In this document: positions 51,832-59,876 of the stretch, one piece after another
Numbering within the stretch: the first letter of the stretch is position 1
Layout: each line of letters opens with the position of its first letter
Assembly (NCBI GenBank): GCA_017307755.1
Contig: JAFKGQ010000016.1
Coordinates: 62,001 to 126,000 of the forward strand
Length of the DNA: 64,000 bases
Direction: 5' to 3'
DNA from: Chitinophagaceae bacterium
Lineage (GTDB): Bacteria; Bacteroidota; Bacteroidia; Chitinophagales; Chitinophagaceae
Notes under the pieces: model-generated
The model's input: only the letters and a program-made list of their open reading frames with translations
Database searches by the model: none
Told to the model about the DNA's origin: nothing
Made by a program: the position numbers and the translations under genes

Positions 51832-53298
51832 ATGCAGCAAAAAACCAACTGGGCTCAATTTGGTACCCTTATCAGTGTCTTTTTTTTCTGGGGCTTTGTG
51901 GCGGCAAGCAACGATATTCTCATCCCTGTATTTAAGGAAAAGTTCAATCTTCAGCATTGGCAGAGCCAGCTTGTCTCCTTCGCCTTCTATGTTGCGTATA
52001 CGGTAGGCTCTCTTATTTATGTTGCCATATCCAAATCGATAGGTTCCGACCTTCTGAATAAAATAGGATATAAGAATGGTATTGCCGTAGGATTGATCAT
52101 CTCGGCTATCGGCACCTTGTTGTTCTATCCTGCAGCTAACAGCGCTTCCTTTATCCTGATGCTGTCCGGCCTTTTTATTGTAGGTCTGGGGTTTTCCCTT
52201 CAGCAGATAGCGGCAAATCCATTGGCCATCATCATAGGAGATCCCGCGACGGGTTCACAACGGCTGACCATGGCCGGTGGCGTTAATAACTTTGGCACTA
52301 CCATCGGCCCCTTGCTGGTGAGCTTTGCTATTTTTGGCAGTGTGAGCGCCGCCAATACCCATGCCAGCATCGAGAGCGTAAAGACTCCCTATCTTATTCT
52401 TGGGCTGGCCTTCGTGCTGGTAGCCGTCTTTTTCAAATTTTCTTCTATTCCAAATCATATCGACCTGGAAAAAGTAGCGGAAAAATCTGCTGGTGAGGAA
52501 GATGAGCATTCCCATTCAGCCAAATTATTACACCGTAAATCCGCTATTTCATACCCCCAATTATGGATGGGTATGATCGGCATCTTCGTCTATGTAGGCG
52601 TGGAAGTAGCCACGGCCAGCAATTTACCGAACTACCTTAACGAGGGACTTGGAATCTCAACAGATAAGGTAGCGCCTTTCATTTCACTGTATTGGGCCAG
52701 CCTTATGATAGGCAGATGGACTGGTGCGGTAGGCGCTTTCAACCTTGGAAAGACTGCATCCCAGATTATGCGTTTCATATTGCCGTTTGTGGCTTTCGGT
52801 ATTTTCCTTCTCGTCAACATAATAGGAGGGCATGATGTTAAGTCTTTCTACGCTTATCCTGCGCTGATCGTAGTAATGATCATCGGGGATGTATTGAGCA
52901 AGGGCAATCCGGCAAGAATGCTGTTGATCTATTCAGGCTGTGGTATCACAGCACTGCTCATCGGCATGGCTACGCATGGTATGGTCAGTGTATATGCCTT
53001 TATGAGTGTAGGACTTTTCTGCAGTACGCTCTGGCCTTGTGTATTTACGCTGGCAGTAACAGGTCTGGGTAAGCACACCAACCAGGGCAGCAGCCTGCTG
53101 ATCATGATGATCATGGGTGGTGGCTTCATTGGTCTTTTGCAGGGTGCACTGGCGGATACATCCCTGGGCATCCATTACAGCTATATCGCAGGAGCAGCCT
53201 GTTTTGCCTACCTGGCATTTTATGCGATCAGAGCTAAATCGGTGCTAAAATCTCAGGGAATTGATTTTGATGCTTTGCAAAGCAGCGGTGGGCATTAA
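51832..53298 (+). CDS. FHS-family sugar:proton symporter (fucose/glucose/galactose permease-like)
   Basis: The 488-residue protein has 12 membrane helices with the FucP/GluP signature: FFFWGFVAASNDILIPVFKE, FYVAYTVGSLIYVA, GLGFSLQQIAANPLAIIIGD and GGVNNFGTTIGPLL. Bacteroidota members import fucose, glucose or galactose. I prefer ATG 51832 (MQQKTNWAQFG), which matches family N-termini; the frame is open to an ATG at 51784 (504 aa). The next gene on the strand encodes a ROK kinase, consistent with uptake and phosphorylation of a hexose. Confidence 0.9.
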   Translation: MQQKTNWAQFGTLISVFFFWGFVAASNDILIPVFKEKFNLQHWQSQLVSFAFYVAYTVGSLIYVAISKSIGSDLLNKIGYKNGIAVGLIISAIGTLLFYPAANSASFILMLSGLFIVGLGFSLQQIAANPLAIIIGDPATGSQRLTMAGGVNNFGTTIGPLLVSFAIFGSVSAANTHASIESVKTPYLILGLAFVLVAVFFKFSSIPNHIDLEKVAEKSAGEEDEHSHSAKLLHRKSAISYPQLWMGMIGIFVYVGVEVATASNLPNYLNEGLGISTDKVAPFISLYWASLMIGRWTGAVGAFNLGKTASQIMRFILPFVAFGIFLLVNIIGGHDVKSFYAYPALIVVMIIGDVLSKGNPARMLLIYSGCGITALLIGMATHGMVSVYAFMSVGLFCSTLWPCVFTLAVTGLGKHTNQGSSLLIMMIMGGGFIGLLQGALADTSLGIHYSYIAGAACFAYLAFYAIRAKSVLKSQGIDFDALQSSGGH

Positions 53299-53328
53299 TT
53301 CTTACCATATATTTGCAGCCGCTTCCAG

Positions 53329-53412
53329 AACGAACCGAAGGTTCGTTGTCCGAAGGACAGATATTAGATGTTTGGCGCAATTGGATTATATTTTCCAAAA
53401 ATCCAATTGCGC
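53329..53412 (+). repeat. Three-hairpin intergenic repeat, copy E2
   Basis: The 45-nt core (53329-53373) matches E1 and forms AACGAACC-GAA-GGTTCGTT and TGTCC-GAA-GGACA hairpins. The long hairpin pairs GCGCAATTGGATT (53375-53387) with AATCCAATTGCGC (53400-53412), 13 bp with no mismatch, around a 12-nt T-rich loop. The apex TGGATT/AATCCA is shared with E1 but the base of the stem differs by compensating changes. It lies between the permease and ROK kinase genes, in the direction of transcription, opposite to the situation of E1. Confidence 0.8.
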
Positions 53413-53451
53413 GCAATTCCCAGAAGATTAAAAATCACAAAATCAGCGTTA

Positions 53452-54432
53452 ATGGCAAAAGCCGCTTCTTCTTACGAATCATTGGCCGTCGGCATTGATA
53501 TCGGAGGTACAGGTACAAAATTTGGGATCGTCGACCGTATCGGCAATGTTCTATTCTCCAGTGAAATCTCTACCAAGGGACACTCGCAGGTGGAAAGCTT
53601 TATCGATGAACTGCACAACCATCTGTCCGTTCTCATCGAAAAGGCCGGCGGCACAGGCCGGATGCGCGGCATAGGGGTTGGCGCACCCAACGGCAACTAT
53701 TACAGCGGTACCGTGGAATACGCCCCCAATCTCCCCTGGAGAGGCATTATTCCCCTGGCCAAACTTATACAGAATAAATTCCAGCTCCCGACCATCCTTA
53801 CCAACGATGCAAACGCAGCTGCCATCGGAGAGATGATGTATGGCGCCGCCAAGGGTATGAAAGACTTTATTATGATCACGCTGGGCACTGGCGTAGGCAG
53901 CGGCATCGTCGCCAATGGAAAGTTGATCTACGGCCACGACGGTTTTGCCGGCGAACTGGGGCACACCATCATTATCCCGCACGGCCGTCTGCACGAAGGC
54001 ACCGGCAAGATGGGCTCACTGGAAAGCTATGCTTCCGCCACGGGCGTCCGGAACACAGCCATCGAGATGCTGGAAAAAAGTCAGGATGCCAGTCTGCTCA
54101 GGGATATCCCGAAAAATCAGCTGGACTCGAAAAAAGTATATGAAGCCGCCATCCAGGGCGATAAACTGGCCAAAGACATCTTTGACTTTACGGGAGAGAT
54201 CCTGGGGCTGGCCCTGGCCAACTTTGTCATGTTCTCCAGCCCTGAGGCTATTATCCTTTTCGGCGGTCTTACAAAGGCGGGCGACCTCATCCTCAAACCC
54301 ACCCGGGAAAACATGGAAAGCAACCTGATCCAGGTATTCCAGAACAAAGTGAAAATACTTGTCAGCCATCTCAAAGAATCCGATGCCGCCATCCTGGGCG
54401 CCAGCGCCCTGGTCTGGGACATGAAGTTATGA
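53452..54432 (+). CDS. ROK-family sugar kinase (glucokinase-like)
   Basis: The 326-residue protein has the ROK ATP-binding motif VGIDIGGTGTKFGIVDRIGN, then ILTNDANAAAIGEMMYGAAK (catalytic Asp region), ITLGTGVGSGIVANGKLIYG and GFAGELGHTII. The two-Cys zinc motif of many ROK repressors and kinases (CxCGxxGC) is absent; the corresponding stretch reads GRLHEGTGKMGSLESYASAT. No helix-turn-helix domain is present, so it is a kinase and not a repressor. Start is ATG 53452; the open frame further upstream runs through repeat E2. It probably phosphorylates the hexose brought in by the permease. Confidence 0.9.
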   Translation: MAKAASSYESLAVGIDIGGTGTKFGIVDRIGNVLFSSEISTKGHSQVESFIDELHNHLSVLIEKAGGTGRMRGIGVGAPNGNYYSGTVEYAPNLPWRGIIPLAKLIQNKFQLPTILTNDANAAAIGEMMYGAAKGMKDFIMITLGTGVGSGIVANGKLIYGHDGFAGELGHTIIIPHGRLHEGTGKMGSLESYASATGVRNTAIEMLEKSQDASLLRDIPKNQLDSKKVYEAAIQGDKLAKDIFDFTGEILGLALANFVMFSSPEAIILFGGLTKAGDLILKPTRENMESNLIQVFQNKVKILVSHLKESDAAILGASALVWDMKL

Positions 54433-54442
54433 TCTATATGAT

Positions 54443-54485
54443 CTAAAAAAAGGCCCGCCACATCTGATATGGCGGGCCTTTTTTA
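54443..54485. terminator. Bidirectional terminator between convergent genes
   Basis: AGGCCCGCCA (54451-54460) pairs perfectly with TGGCGGGCCT (54470-54479) around a 9-nt loop, flanked by A-rich and T-rich runs on both sides. It ends both the ROK kinase transcript and that of the FAS1-SusD gene. Confidence 0.92.
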
Positions 54486-56498
54486 TCAGTAGGCTGGATT
54501 CTGTTTGAGGCCAATGTAAGCAGCGATAAAAGTCTGCGGTATCGGCATCAGGTTGTTAAAGGGATGCCAGTTGGCACCCAGCACTTGTTGGGCATTGCCC
54601 CAACGCAGCAGACTCGCATACCTGTCGCCCTGACGGGATTTTTCCACCTTCCAGGTATCCTGCAGCGCAGTCATCCCATCGGTGGCATTATTGAAGGATA
54701 CAGTGCCCTGGCTGTTCCTCAACCTCAGCAAATTGAGATCCTGCACTGCACCAGGGTAATTTGCAAGGGCGATCTTTGCCTCCGCATCCATCAGCAAAAC
54801 ATCCACATACCGCAACACCGGGCACCATTGCAGAGTGGTAGCCCCATAAGCGCCCGCGAAATACCAGGAGGCAGGGGTTCCGATATTGGAAAAGGTCGGC
54901 GCCCAGATAGTTTCGTTGGTATTCTGACTGGTGAGCCAGGAATAGCCGGCAGGAGCCAGTGTAAATGCACTGCTGCTCATGATCTGCGAAGTATAGGTCA
55001 GTACCTTATTATAATCCTTTTGCTGCAAAGCTGCTTTGGCCAGCAGCGCCTTGGCGGCATAACTCGTAAGCGCCAGTTTCCCATCTGCCCTTGTAGCAGG
55101 CAGCGCATTCGCAGCGTTGACAAGGTCAGCCTCAATGGCCGTAAAGACCTGACCAGCCTGGGTGCGGAGAATGTCGGGATAGAAGTCAGCGCTCATATCA
55201 TTGTTGCTCACCGGAACATCCCCAAAATAGGTCAGCAGCTCCAGATAAATATAATCCCGCAGGGCAGCGGCCTGGGCAGCAATATCCGCCGACTGGCTGG
55301 CCTGCCCGGCTATAGCCCCAAGATCATACACCACTTCGTTCAATTTATGGATACCCTTAAAATAGGCGTCGTTCCAAATCGTGTTGAACACGGGCATGTT
55401 GGCTGTGATATTAAAAACATCCAGGGGACAATACGATGATCCGGAGCCGGCGTTGCATCCTGCGTCATCGCTCAACGTCCCATCCATGATGACCAGGTTC
55501 TGATAAAAAGTGGAAAGCCCCATGTAAACATTGTCCAGCTTGGTCTGCACATCGTTGATGGAAGACGGCAGTTTGTAGAAGGACCCTATCAATACGGAGA
55601 TCTCCAGGGGCTTATCCTTTTCCGTTTGGATGGAGAGCGCCGGCTGGGCCGTTTGATCGTTCTTATCGATCTTGCCGTCCGAATTGATATCCTTCCAGAT
55701 AAAATTGCCGGCATTGTCCAGTACCGTGTCGGCAGCATAGCCGACCAGCACCCCTTTCACTTTTTCCGTATACACGGAGAAAATGTTGGAGTAAATGCCA
55801 TTCCCGGCCGACACATAGTAAGCGCCCGGATTCACGCCGTTGATCTGTGCAACGCCATCCTTATCCGTGGTACCTGTATAATCAGGGGACTGATTGTCGG
55901 CAAATGCTGCTTGTGTTTTGTACAACTTTACGGTGGCGCCGACGCTGGGCTCACCCTTCGGCTTGGCGCTGCTCCATTTCGTGGCGTCCCATACGGTGAT
56001 GAAGATGGGCGCCGGCGCATTCAACAGTTGGGCTGCGCCATAGACCACATAGTTATCCGCCGAGGAAATGGCGCTCGTATTGATGATCATACCATTCACC
56101 AGGATGATAGGATCGACTACCACGCTTACGGTCAGGGTCTTGCCGCTGAGCGTGGTCAGGGTCTTGCCCTTGGTGAAATCGGAAGGTTTTAGCACGCCCT
56201 TTACAATATAATCCTTCAATACAGAAGCGTCCGGCAACTGACCGGAACCACTGACCGAAGCATTGCCAAATGCATTGTTGGAAGGCGCCAAGACAGTGAT
56301 GCCGCCGGATATGTCCGCATCGCTGAGCGTGTTTGCCTTAAAATACTTGTTAAAACTGCTGAGACTGTCGGTCTTCGCCATTTGGGTACTGATGGTGGCT
56401 GTTAGACCCGTTCCGCCGGAAGGGTTCCCTCCCTTGTCGCTTTTAGAACAGGCTGACAGCATCAGGATAAAACTAATAAACAGGGGTGTTCTTTTCAT
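54486..56498 (-). CDS. FAS1 domain fused to SusD/RagB-like lipoprotein
   Basis: The 670-residue protein has a lipoprotein signal (lipobox MLSACSK), then a fasciclin domain (about 35-165; FNKYFKANTLSDADISGGIT, VLAPSNNAFG, VLKDYIVKGVLK, NYVVYGAAQLL), a Cna-B/SdrD-like beta domain (about 172-255; VGATVKLYKTQAAF, GVAQINGVNPGAYYVSAGN) with an EF-hand-like DINSDGKIDKND, and a SusD helical domain (about 300-670; AAALRDYIYLELLTYFGDVP, LRYVDVLLMDAEAKIALANY, KSRQGDRYASLLRWG). No SusC gene is next to it. FAS1 domains mediate adhesion, so a surface-binding or accessory role is plausible. The domain order is unusual for SusD. Confidence 0.85.
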   Translation of the reverse strand: MKRTPLFISFILMLSACSKSDKGGNPSGGTGLTATISTQMAKTDSLSSFNKYFKANTLSDADISGGITVLAPSNNAFGNASVSGSGQLPDASVLKDYIVKGVLKPSDFTKGKTLTTLSGKTLTVSVVVDPIILVNGMIINTSAISSADNYVVYGAAQLLNAPAPIFITVWDATKWSSAKPKGEPSVGATVKLYKTQAAFADNQSPDYTGTTDKDGVAQINGVNPGAYYVSAGNGIYSNIFSVYTEKVKGVLVGYAADTVLDNAGNFIWKDINSDGKIDKNDQTAQPALSIQTEKDKPLEISVLIGSFYKLPSSINDVQTKLDNVYMGLSTFYQNLVIMDGTLSDDAGCNAGSGSSYCPLDVFNITANMPVFNTIWNDAYFKGIHKLNEVVYDLGAIAGQASQSADIAAQAAALRDYIYLELLTYFGDVPVSNNDMSADFYPDILRTQAGQVFTAIEADLVNAANALPATRADGKLALTSYAAKALLAKAALQQKDYNKVLTYTSQIMSSSAFTLAPAGYSWLTSQNTNETIWAPTFSNIGTPASWYFAGAYGATTLQWCPVLRYVDVLLMDAEAKIALANYPGAVQDLNLLRLRNSQGTVSFNNATDGMTALQDTWKVEKSRQGDRYASLLRWGNAQQVLGANWHPFNNLMPIPQTFIAAYIGLKQNPAY

Positions 56499-56643
56499 AT
56501 TACGAGTTTAAGATTTAGAAGCCGATGACAGGGGGGCTGACAAATTTGCAATAAATATCCGGCTCTGCCAATAGCAATTTTTTGGCATTTTTTGTAGAAA
56601 ATAGAACGGGAAAACAGGGGACAGCGTATGCGCTATACCGGGA

Positions 56644-57603
56644 TTATTTCTTTACGCGCTGCCGGATGAGGAAGACCGCGGGCACTGGCCTTTCCCCTTC
56701 TTTGTCCGAGGGTTTGATCGTCGGCTTTCCGTTCACCAGCAGACAGCTGCTGCCGCCCCCATCCAAATTTACTGCTTCATAACATTTCAGGTCGAGCAAT
56801 ATTTTCGCTTCCTGCTCCAGCGTAGCGCCTTCCGCTACACCGGGGGTTCGTCCCTGAATGACCAGCACGATCAGACGGCCATCCTTTGTATAACCCATCG
56901 CGGTTCGCGGGTGTTTGTCCTGCTCTCCCCCATTGAACAGCTGCTCTTCCTTATAAGTGATCCATATACGCCCATCGTGGATAAGTACAGGCCCTCCTCC
57001 TACGGCAGTGCGCATCTTCCACCACTTCCATTCGATGTCATTGAGGTCATAGATCGACGGAGCGCTCGTCTCTCCTTTGGCTACTACCGGCATTTCTTCA
57101 AAGGCATAAGGTCTTATACGGGTGGAGTCCGTAAAGACCCAGGCCACATCGGCCCTTCTTTTCCTGTCGATACCAATAGCTCCCCGCGTCGGATAGTAAT
57201 ATACAAGAGAGTCTTCTCCCTTCCCTTTCAGCGAAGGAGCGCTATAGGCCACCAGCCTTCCATCCTTCATCACCATGCTGATGTTCTCATTGGTCTCAAA
57301 GGAAAAAAAAGTACAGTTCACCACCAGCAGGGGAAATTGCTCCAACTGATAATACTGACTGGGCGTAAATCTTTTACCCTGTCCTATCTGATCGGAAAAC
57401 AGCAGGTGCTTGTCTTTTAATTCTGCAGAAACGTAGTAAGCAATAAAAGGACGGCCATCCAAAGAGTCCTTTCGTCGATAGACGTGTACCGAAGACGGCA
57501 AGGGGCGGTAAAGCGAATCAACATTCTTCCAGGGCGACTGAGCCATGGTACCGGAGGCAGGCAAACATACGGTCAATAGATAGATCAGGGTTTTTCTCGT
57601 CAC
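56644..57603 (-). CDS. Phosphodiester glycosidase-family (NAGPA/DUF2233) secreted protein
   Basis: The 319-residue protein has a signal peptide (TRKTLIYLLTVCLPASGTMA) and the NAGPA-like domain: LVVNCTFFSFETN, RTAVGGGPVLIHDGRI, HPRTAMGYTKDGRLIVLVIQ, EAVNLDGGGSSCLLVNG. In animals the family removes GlcNAc from phosphodiesters; in bacteria it acts on envelope glycans, but the substrate here is unknown. I chose GTG 57603, which overlaps the lipA stop (GTGA). An ATG at 57630 would add nine residues and overlap lipA by 31 nt. Confidence 0.87.
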   Translation of the reverse strand: MTRKTLIYLLTVCLPASGTMAQSPWKNVDSLYRPLPSSVHVYRRKDSLDGRPFIAYYVSAELKDKHLLFSDQIGQGKRFTPSQYYQLEQFPLLVVNCTFFSFETNENISMVMKDGRLVAYSAPSLKGKGEDSLVYYYPTRGAIGIDRKRRADVAWVFTDSTRIRPYAFEEMPVVAKGETSAPSIYDLNDIEWKWWKMRTAVGGGPVLIHDGRIWITYKEEQLFNGGEQDKHPRTAMGYTKDGRLIVLVIQGRTPGVAEGATLEQEAKILLDLKCYEAVNLDGGGSSCLLVNGKPTIKPSDKEGERPVPAVFLIRQRVKK

Positions 57604-58544
57604 GCGATCTCCTGCTTTTGACGCAACCATTCATTCCTTCCATAGCCAGGTATGACGTGACGTTCGCTGTGATAAGAAGACCTTACCAGCGGCCCGCTCT
57701 CCACATAGTCGAAACCGAGTTCATAACCAATCTCTCTCAACTCGGCAAACTCATCCGGGTGAACAAAACGGACGACGGGTAAATGCTTTTTCGTAGGTTG
57801 TAAATATTGCCCCAGGGTGATCACATCCACACCACTGCCCCGCAGGTCCCGAAGGGTCTGTATCACCTCTTCTTTACGTTCACCCAACCCCAGCATGATA
57901 CCGCTCTTTGTACGCATATTTCCCTCTTTCAACACTTTCAGCGTCTCCATGCTTCGCCAATATTTAGCCTGTATGCGCACCTGGCGGGTAAGTCGTTCCA
58001 CGGTTTCGATGTTATGAGACACCACCTCCGGCGCCGCCTCGATGACGCGAGCGATATTTTCCTTTTCGGCTTTAAAGTCGGGGATGAGGGTTTCCAGCGT
58101 CGTATCCGGATTCAGGGTCTTTACAGCCCGAATGGTATTTTGCCAGATAATGCTGCCGCCATCCTTCAATTCATCCCTGTCCACAGAGGTGATGACGGCA
58201 TGTTTCACCTTCATAAGATAGATGGCTTCAGCTACCCTTTGCGGCTCATCCCAATCCACGGGGTCGGGGCGACCGGTGGCCACGGCACAAAACCCGCAGC
58301 TGCGGGTACAAATGTTGCCGAGGATCATGAAGGTTGCGGTCCCCTCCCCCCAGCACTCCCCCATATTGGGGCAATTGCCGCTCTCACAAATAGTATGTAA
58401 TTTATGGGTATCTACCAGGCCACGGACATGCTTGTAACTTTCGCCGATGGGCAGTTTTACACGTAACCAATTGGGTTTCTTTACTTTAACCTCCGGGCTA
58501 TTATCATTTTCCCCGCATGGGGTAACATTCTGTTGTGCTTGCAT
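57600..58544 (-). CDS. lipA: Lipoyl synthase (radical SAM)
   Basis: The 314-residue protein has the auxiliary cluster motif CESGNCPNMGECWGEGT (about residues 54-70), the radical SAM motif CTRSCGFCAV and HNIETVERLTRQVR, with the terminal RSSYHSER motif that supplies a Ser ligand to the auxiliary cluster. It inserts two sulfur atoms into octanoyl groups on lipoyl-dependent enzymes. A perfect -7 box ends 4 nt before the ATG. The DUF2233 gene starts inside its stop codon. Confidence 0.97.
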   Translation of the reverse strand: MQAQQNVTPCGENDNSPEVKVKKPNWLRVKLPIGESYKHVRGLVDTHKLHTICESGNCPNMGECWGEGTATFMILGNICTRSCGFCAVATGRPDPVDWDEPQRVAEAIYLMKVKHAVITSVDRDELKDGGSIIWQNTIRAVKTLNPDTTLETLIPDFKAEKENIARVIEAAPEVVSHNIETVERLTRQVRIQAKYWRSMETLKVLKEGNMRTKSGIMLGLGERKEEVIQTLRDLRGSGVDVITLGQYLQPTKKHLPVVRFVHPDEFAELREIGYELGFDYVESGPLVRSSYHSERHVIPGYGRNEWLRQKQEIA

Positions 58545-58548
58545 AAGA

Positions 58549-58556
58549 CAAATTTA
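58549..58556 (-). promoter_or_regulatory. -7 box directly before the lipA start
   Basis: On the minus strand TAAATTTG (58556-58549) matches TAnnTTTG perfectly and the lipA ATG follows after 4 nt. No clear -33 box is seen. If functional, lipA mRNA is leaderless. Confidence 0.45.
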
Positions 58557-58595
58557 CGCACTTTAAGCACACCGAACTACATGGGCCTGGGTTGC

Positions 58596-59408
58596 CTATT
58601 TCCGGCTTCCAAACATGATCTGTACATACGCATTAAAGAAGAAGTTCTTCTGAGGAACCAGCATGACCTGGGGTATTTTTGAGAAGTAATATTCTCCTGT
58701 AAGTCCTACTTCGATGGCGGTAACGGTTTGGTTCAGCCGGCCATAGTCAAAGCGCATGGCGCCCTTGGCATTCAGACCCGGCTTTATTTTCAAATGGCCC
58801 CAGCCTACGGTAAAGCCGGAAGCGCCCTGAACTTCATATACAGTGGTATCTTTTGCCAGCTGATCAAAGGTCATACGGGAGGATTCCTGTGTATTGTTAT
58901 GTTTCACCACATCGACATAATAAGGTTTTAGCATACCAATGGATATGCCGCCCGTATACAGCGCCGTCACTGCCACGCCATTCTTGTTCCCTTTGCCGCC
59001 GATGAGACGCTGTTCTCCTATTGCCAGCTTAAATATGTAAAAATTATTTAGCTTATAGGGCACCACCGAACTATAGTTGATCGTACCGTCGCCCGAATTG
59101 ATCTTATGTTCCTTGGGACTTTTCTTTTCGTTCAGCTCGAACTGATAAAGCATGGTCCTGGTGGGCGTTTTAAACTTGCCTTTCTCGAAATTGATGCCAT
59201 ACCCGTCTGTTGCCAGGCGGATACCGAATATATTATGCTTGTTGAAGATAAGGTCCCCTTCCTCTTCCATCCTGATCAGGTTGTTAATCCTTTGTCTTTT
59301 GGCATTCTTCCTTCCGCCACGACCCAACTGGGAAACCCCGGTACTATCCTGGGCAAAAAGGCCGATGAAAATGATCAAGCTCAGCGTAGACAAGAAAAGT
59401 TTCTTCAC
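58596..59408 (-). CDS. Conserved Bacteroidota outer-membrane-type protein of unknown function
   Basis: The 270-residue protein has a signal peptide (KKLFLSTLSLIIFIGLFAQ), a basic linker (RGGRKNAKRQRINNLIRMEE) and a series of alternating beta strands ending in an aromatic strand (FFFNAYVQIMFGSRK), which suggests a small outer-membrane barrel. From memory, similar proteins are found next to lipA in other Bacteroidota. The start is a GTG at 59408; no in-frame ATG gives a signal peptide. It lies 51 nt before lipA on the same strand... the lipA promoter region is in that gap's far side, so the genes are transcribed separately. Confidence 0.8.
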   Translation of the reverse strand: MKKLFLSTLSLIIFIGLFAQDSTGVSQLGRGGRKNAKRQRINNLIRMEEEGDLIFNKHNIFGIRLATDGYGINFEKGKFKTPTRTMLYQFELNEKKSPKEHKINSGDGTINYSSVVPYKLNNFYIFKLAIGEQRLIGGKGNKNGVAVTALYTGGISIGMLKPYYVDVVKHNNTQESSRMTFDQLAKDTTVYEVQGASGFTVGWGHLKIKPGLNAKGAMRFDYGRLNQTVTAIEVGLTGEYYFSKIPQVMLVPQKNFFFNAYVQIMFGSRK

Positions 59409-59450
59409 TGGGGATATTTTAATTCGCGTAAATTTAGGTAAAAAAGAACA

Positions 59451-59876
59451 ATGACTTCTACAGTTATTTACGAAGGAGAACTACGAACGGTTGCCACCCA
59501 CCTGCAATCCGGGACCATCATAGAAACAGACGCGCCCACAGACAACCAGGGAAAGGGCGAGCGTTTTTCCCCCACCGACCTGACTGCCACCTCTCTGGCG
59601 GCCTGTATGGCCACCACCATGGGCATCAAGACGAAGGACATGCAATTAAACCTGGAAGGCATGAAGATCTCCGTCCAAAAGATCATGAAGGCGGATCCCC
59701 GCCGCATCGGCGGCATCGATGTCAGCTTTGAATGGCCCCCTTCTTTCCAGGCGGACGAAAAACAGAGACTCATACTGGAACGTATAGCCCATACATGTCC
59801 TGTCATGTACAGCCTCCACCCCGACATCGAGGTAAAAGTGGCATTCAACTGGGACAAGGTCGCCCTACCTGCCTGA
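59451..59876 (+). CDS. OsmC-family peroxiredoxin-like protein
   Basis: The 141-residue protein has the OsmC fold with both reactive cysteines in conserved places: SLAACMATTMGIKTKDM (about residues 50-66) and HTCPVMYSLHPDIEV (about 116-130). GERFSPTDLTATSLAACMA is the usual substrate loop. OsmC/Ohr proteins reduce organic hydroperoxides with dithiol partners. It is divergent from the beta-barrel gene across 42 nt and overlaps the end of the convergent DUF2851 gene by 12 nt. Confidence 0.93.
   Translation: MTSTVIYEGELRTVATHLQSGTIIETDAPTDNQGKGERFSPTDLTATSLAACMATTMGIKTKDMQLNLEGMKISVQKIMKADPRRIGGIDVSFEWPPSFQADEKQRLILERIAHTCPVMYSLHPDIEVKVAFNWDKVALPA

Noticed and set aside
53368..53451. Upstream extension of the ROK kinase frame
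   Set aside because: The extra 28 codons run through the long hairpin of repeat E2 and match nothing in the ROK family; ATG 53452 gives the normal N-terminus.
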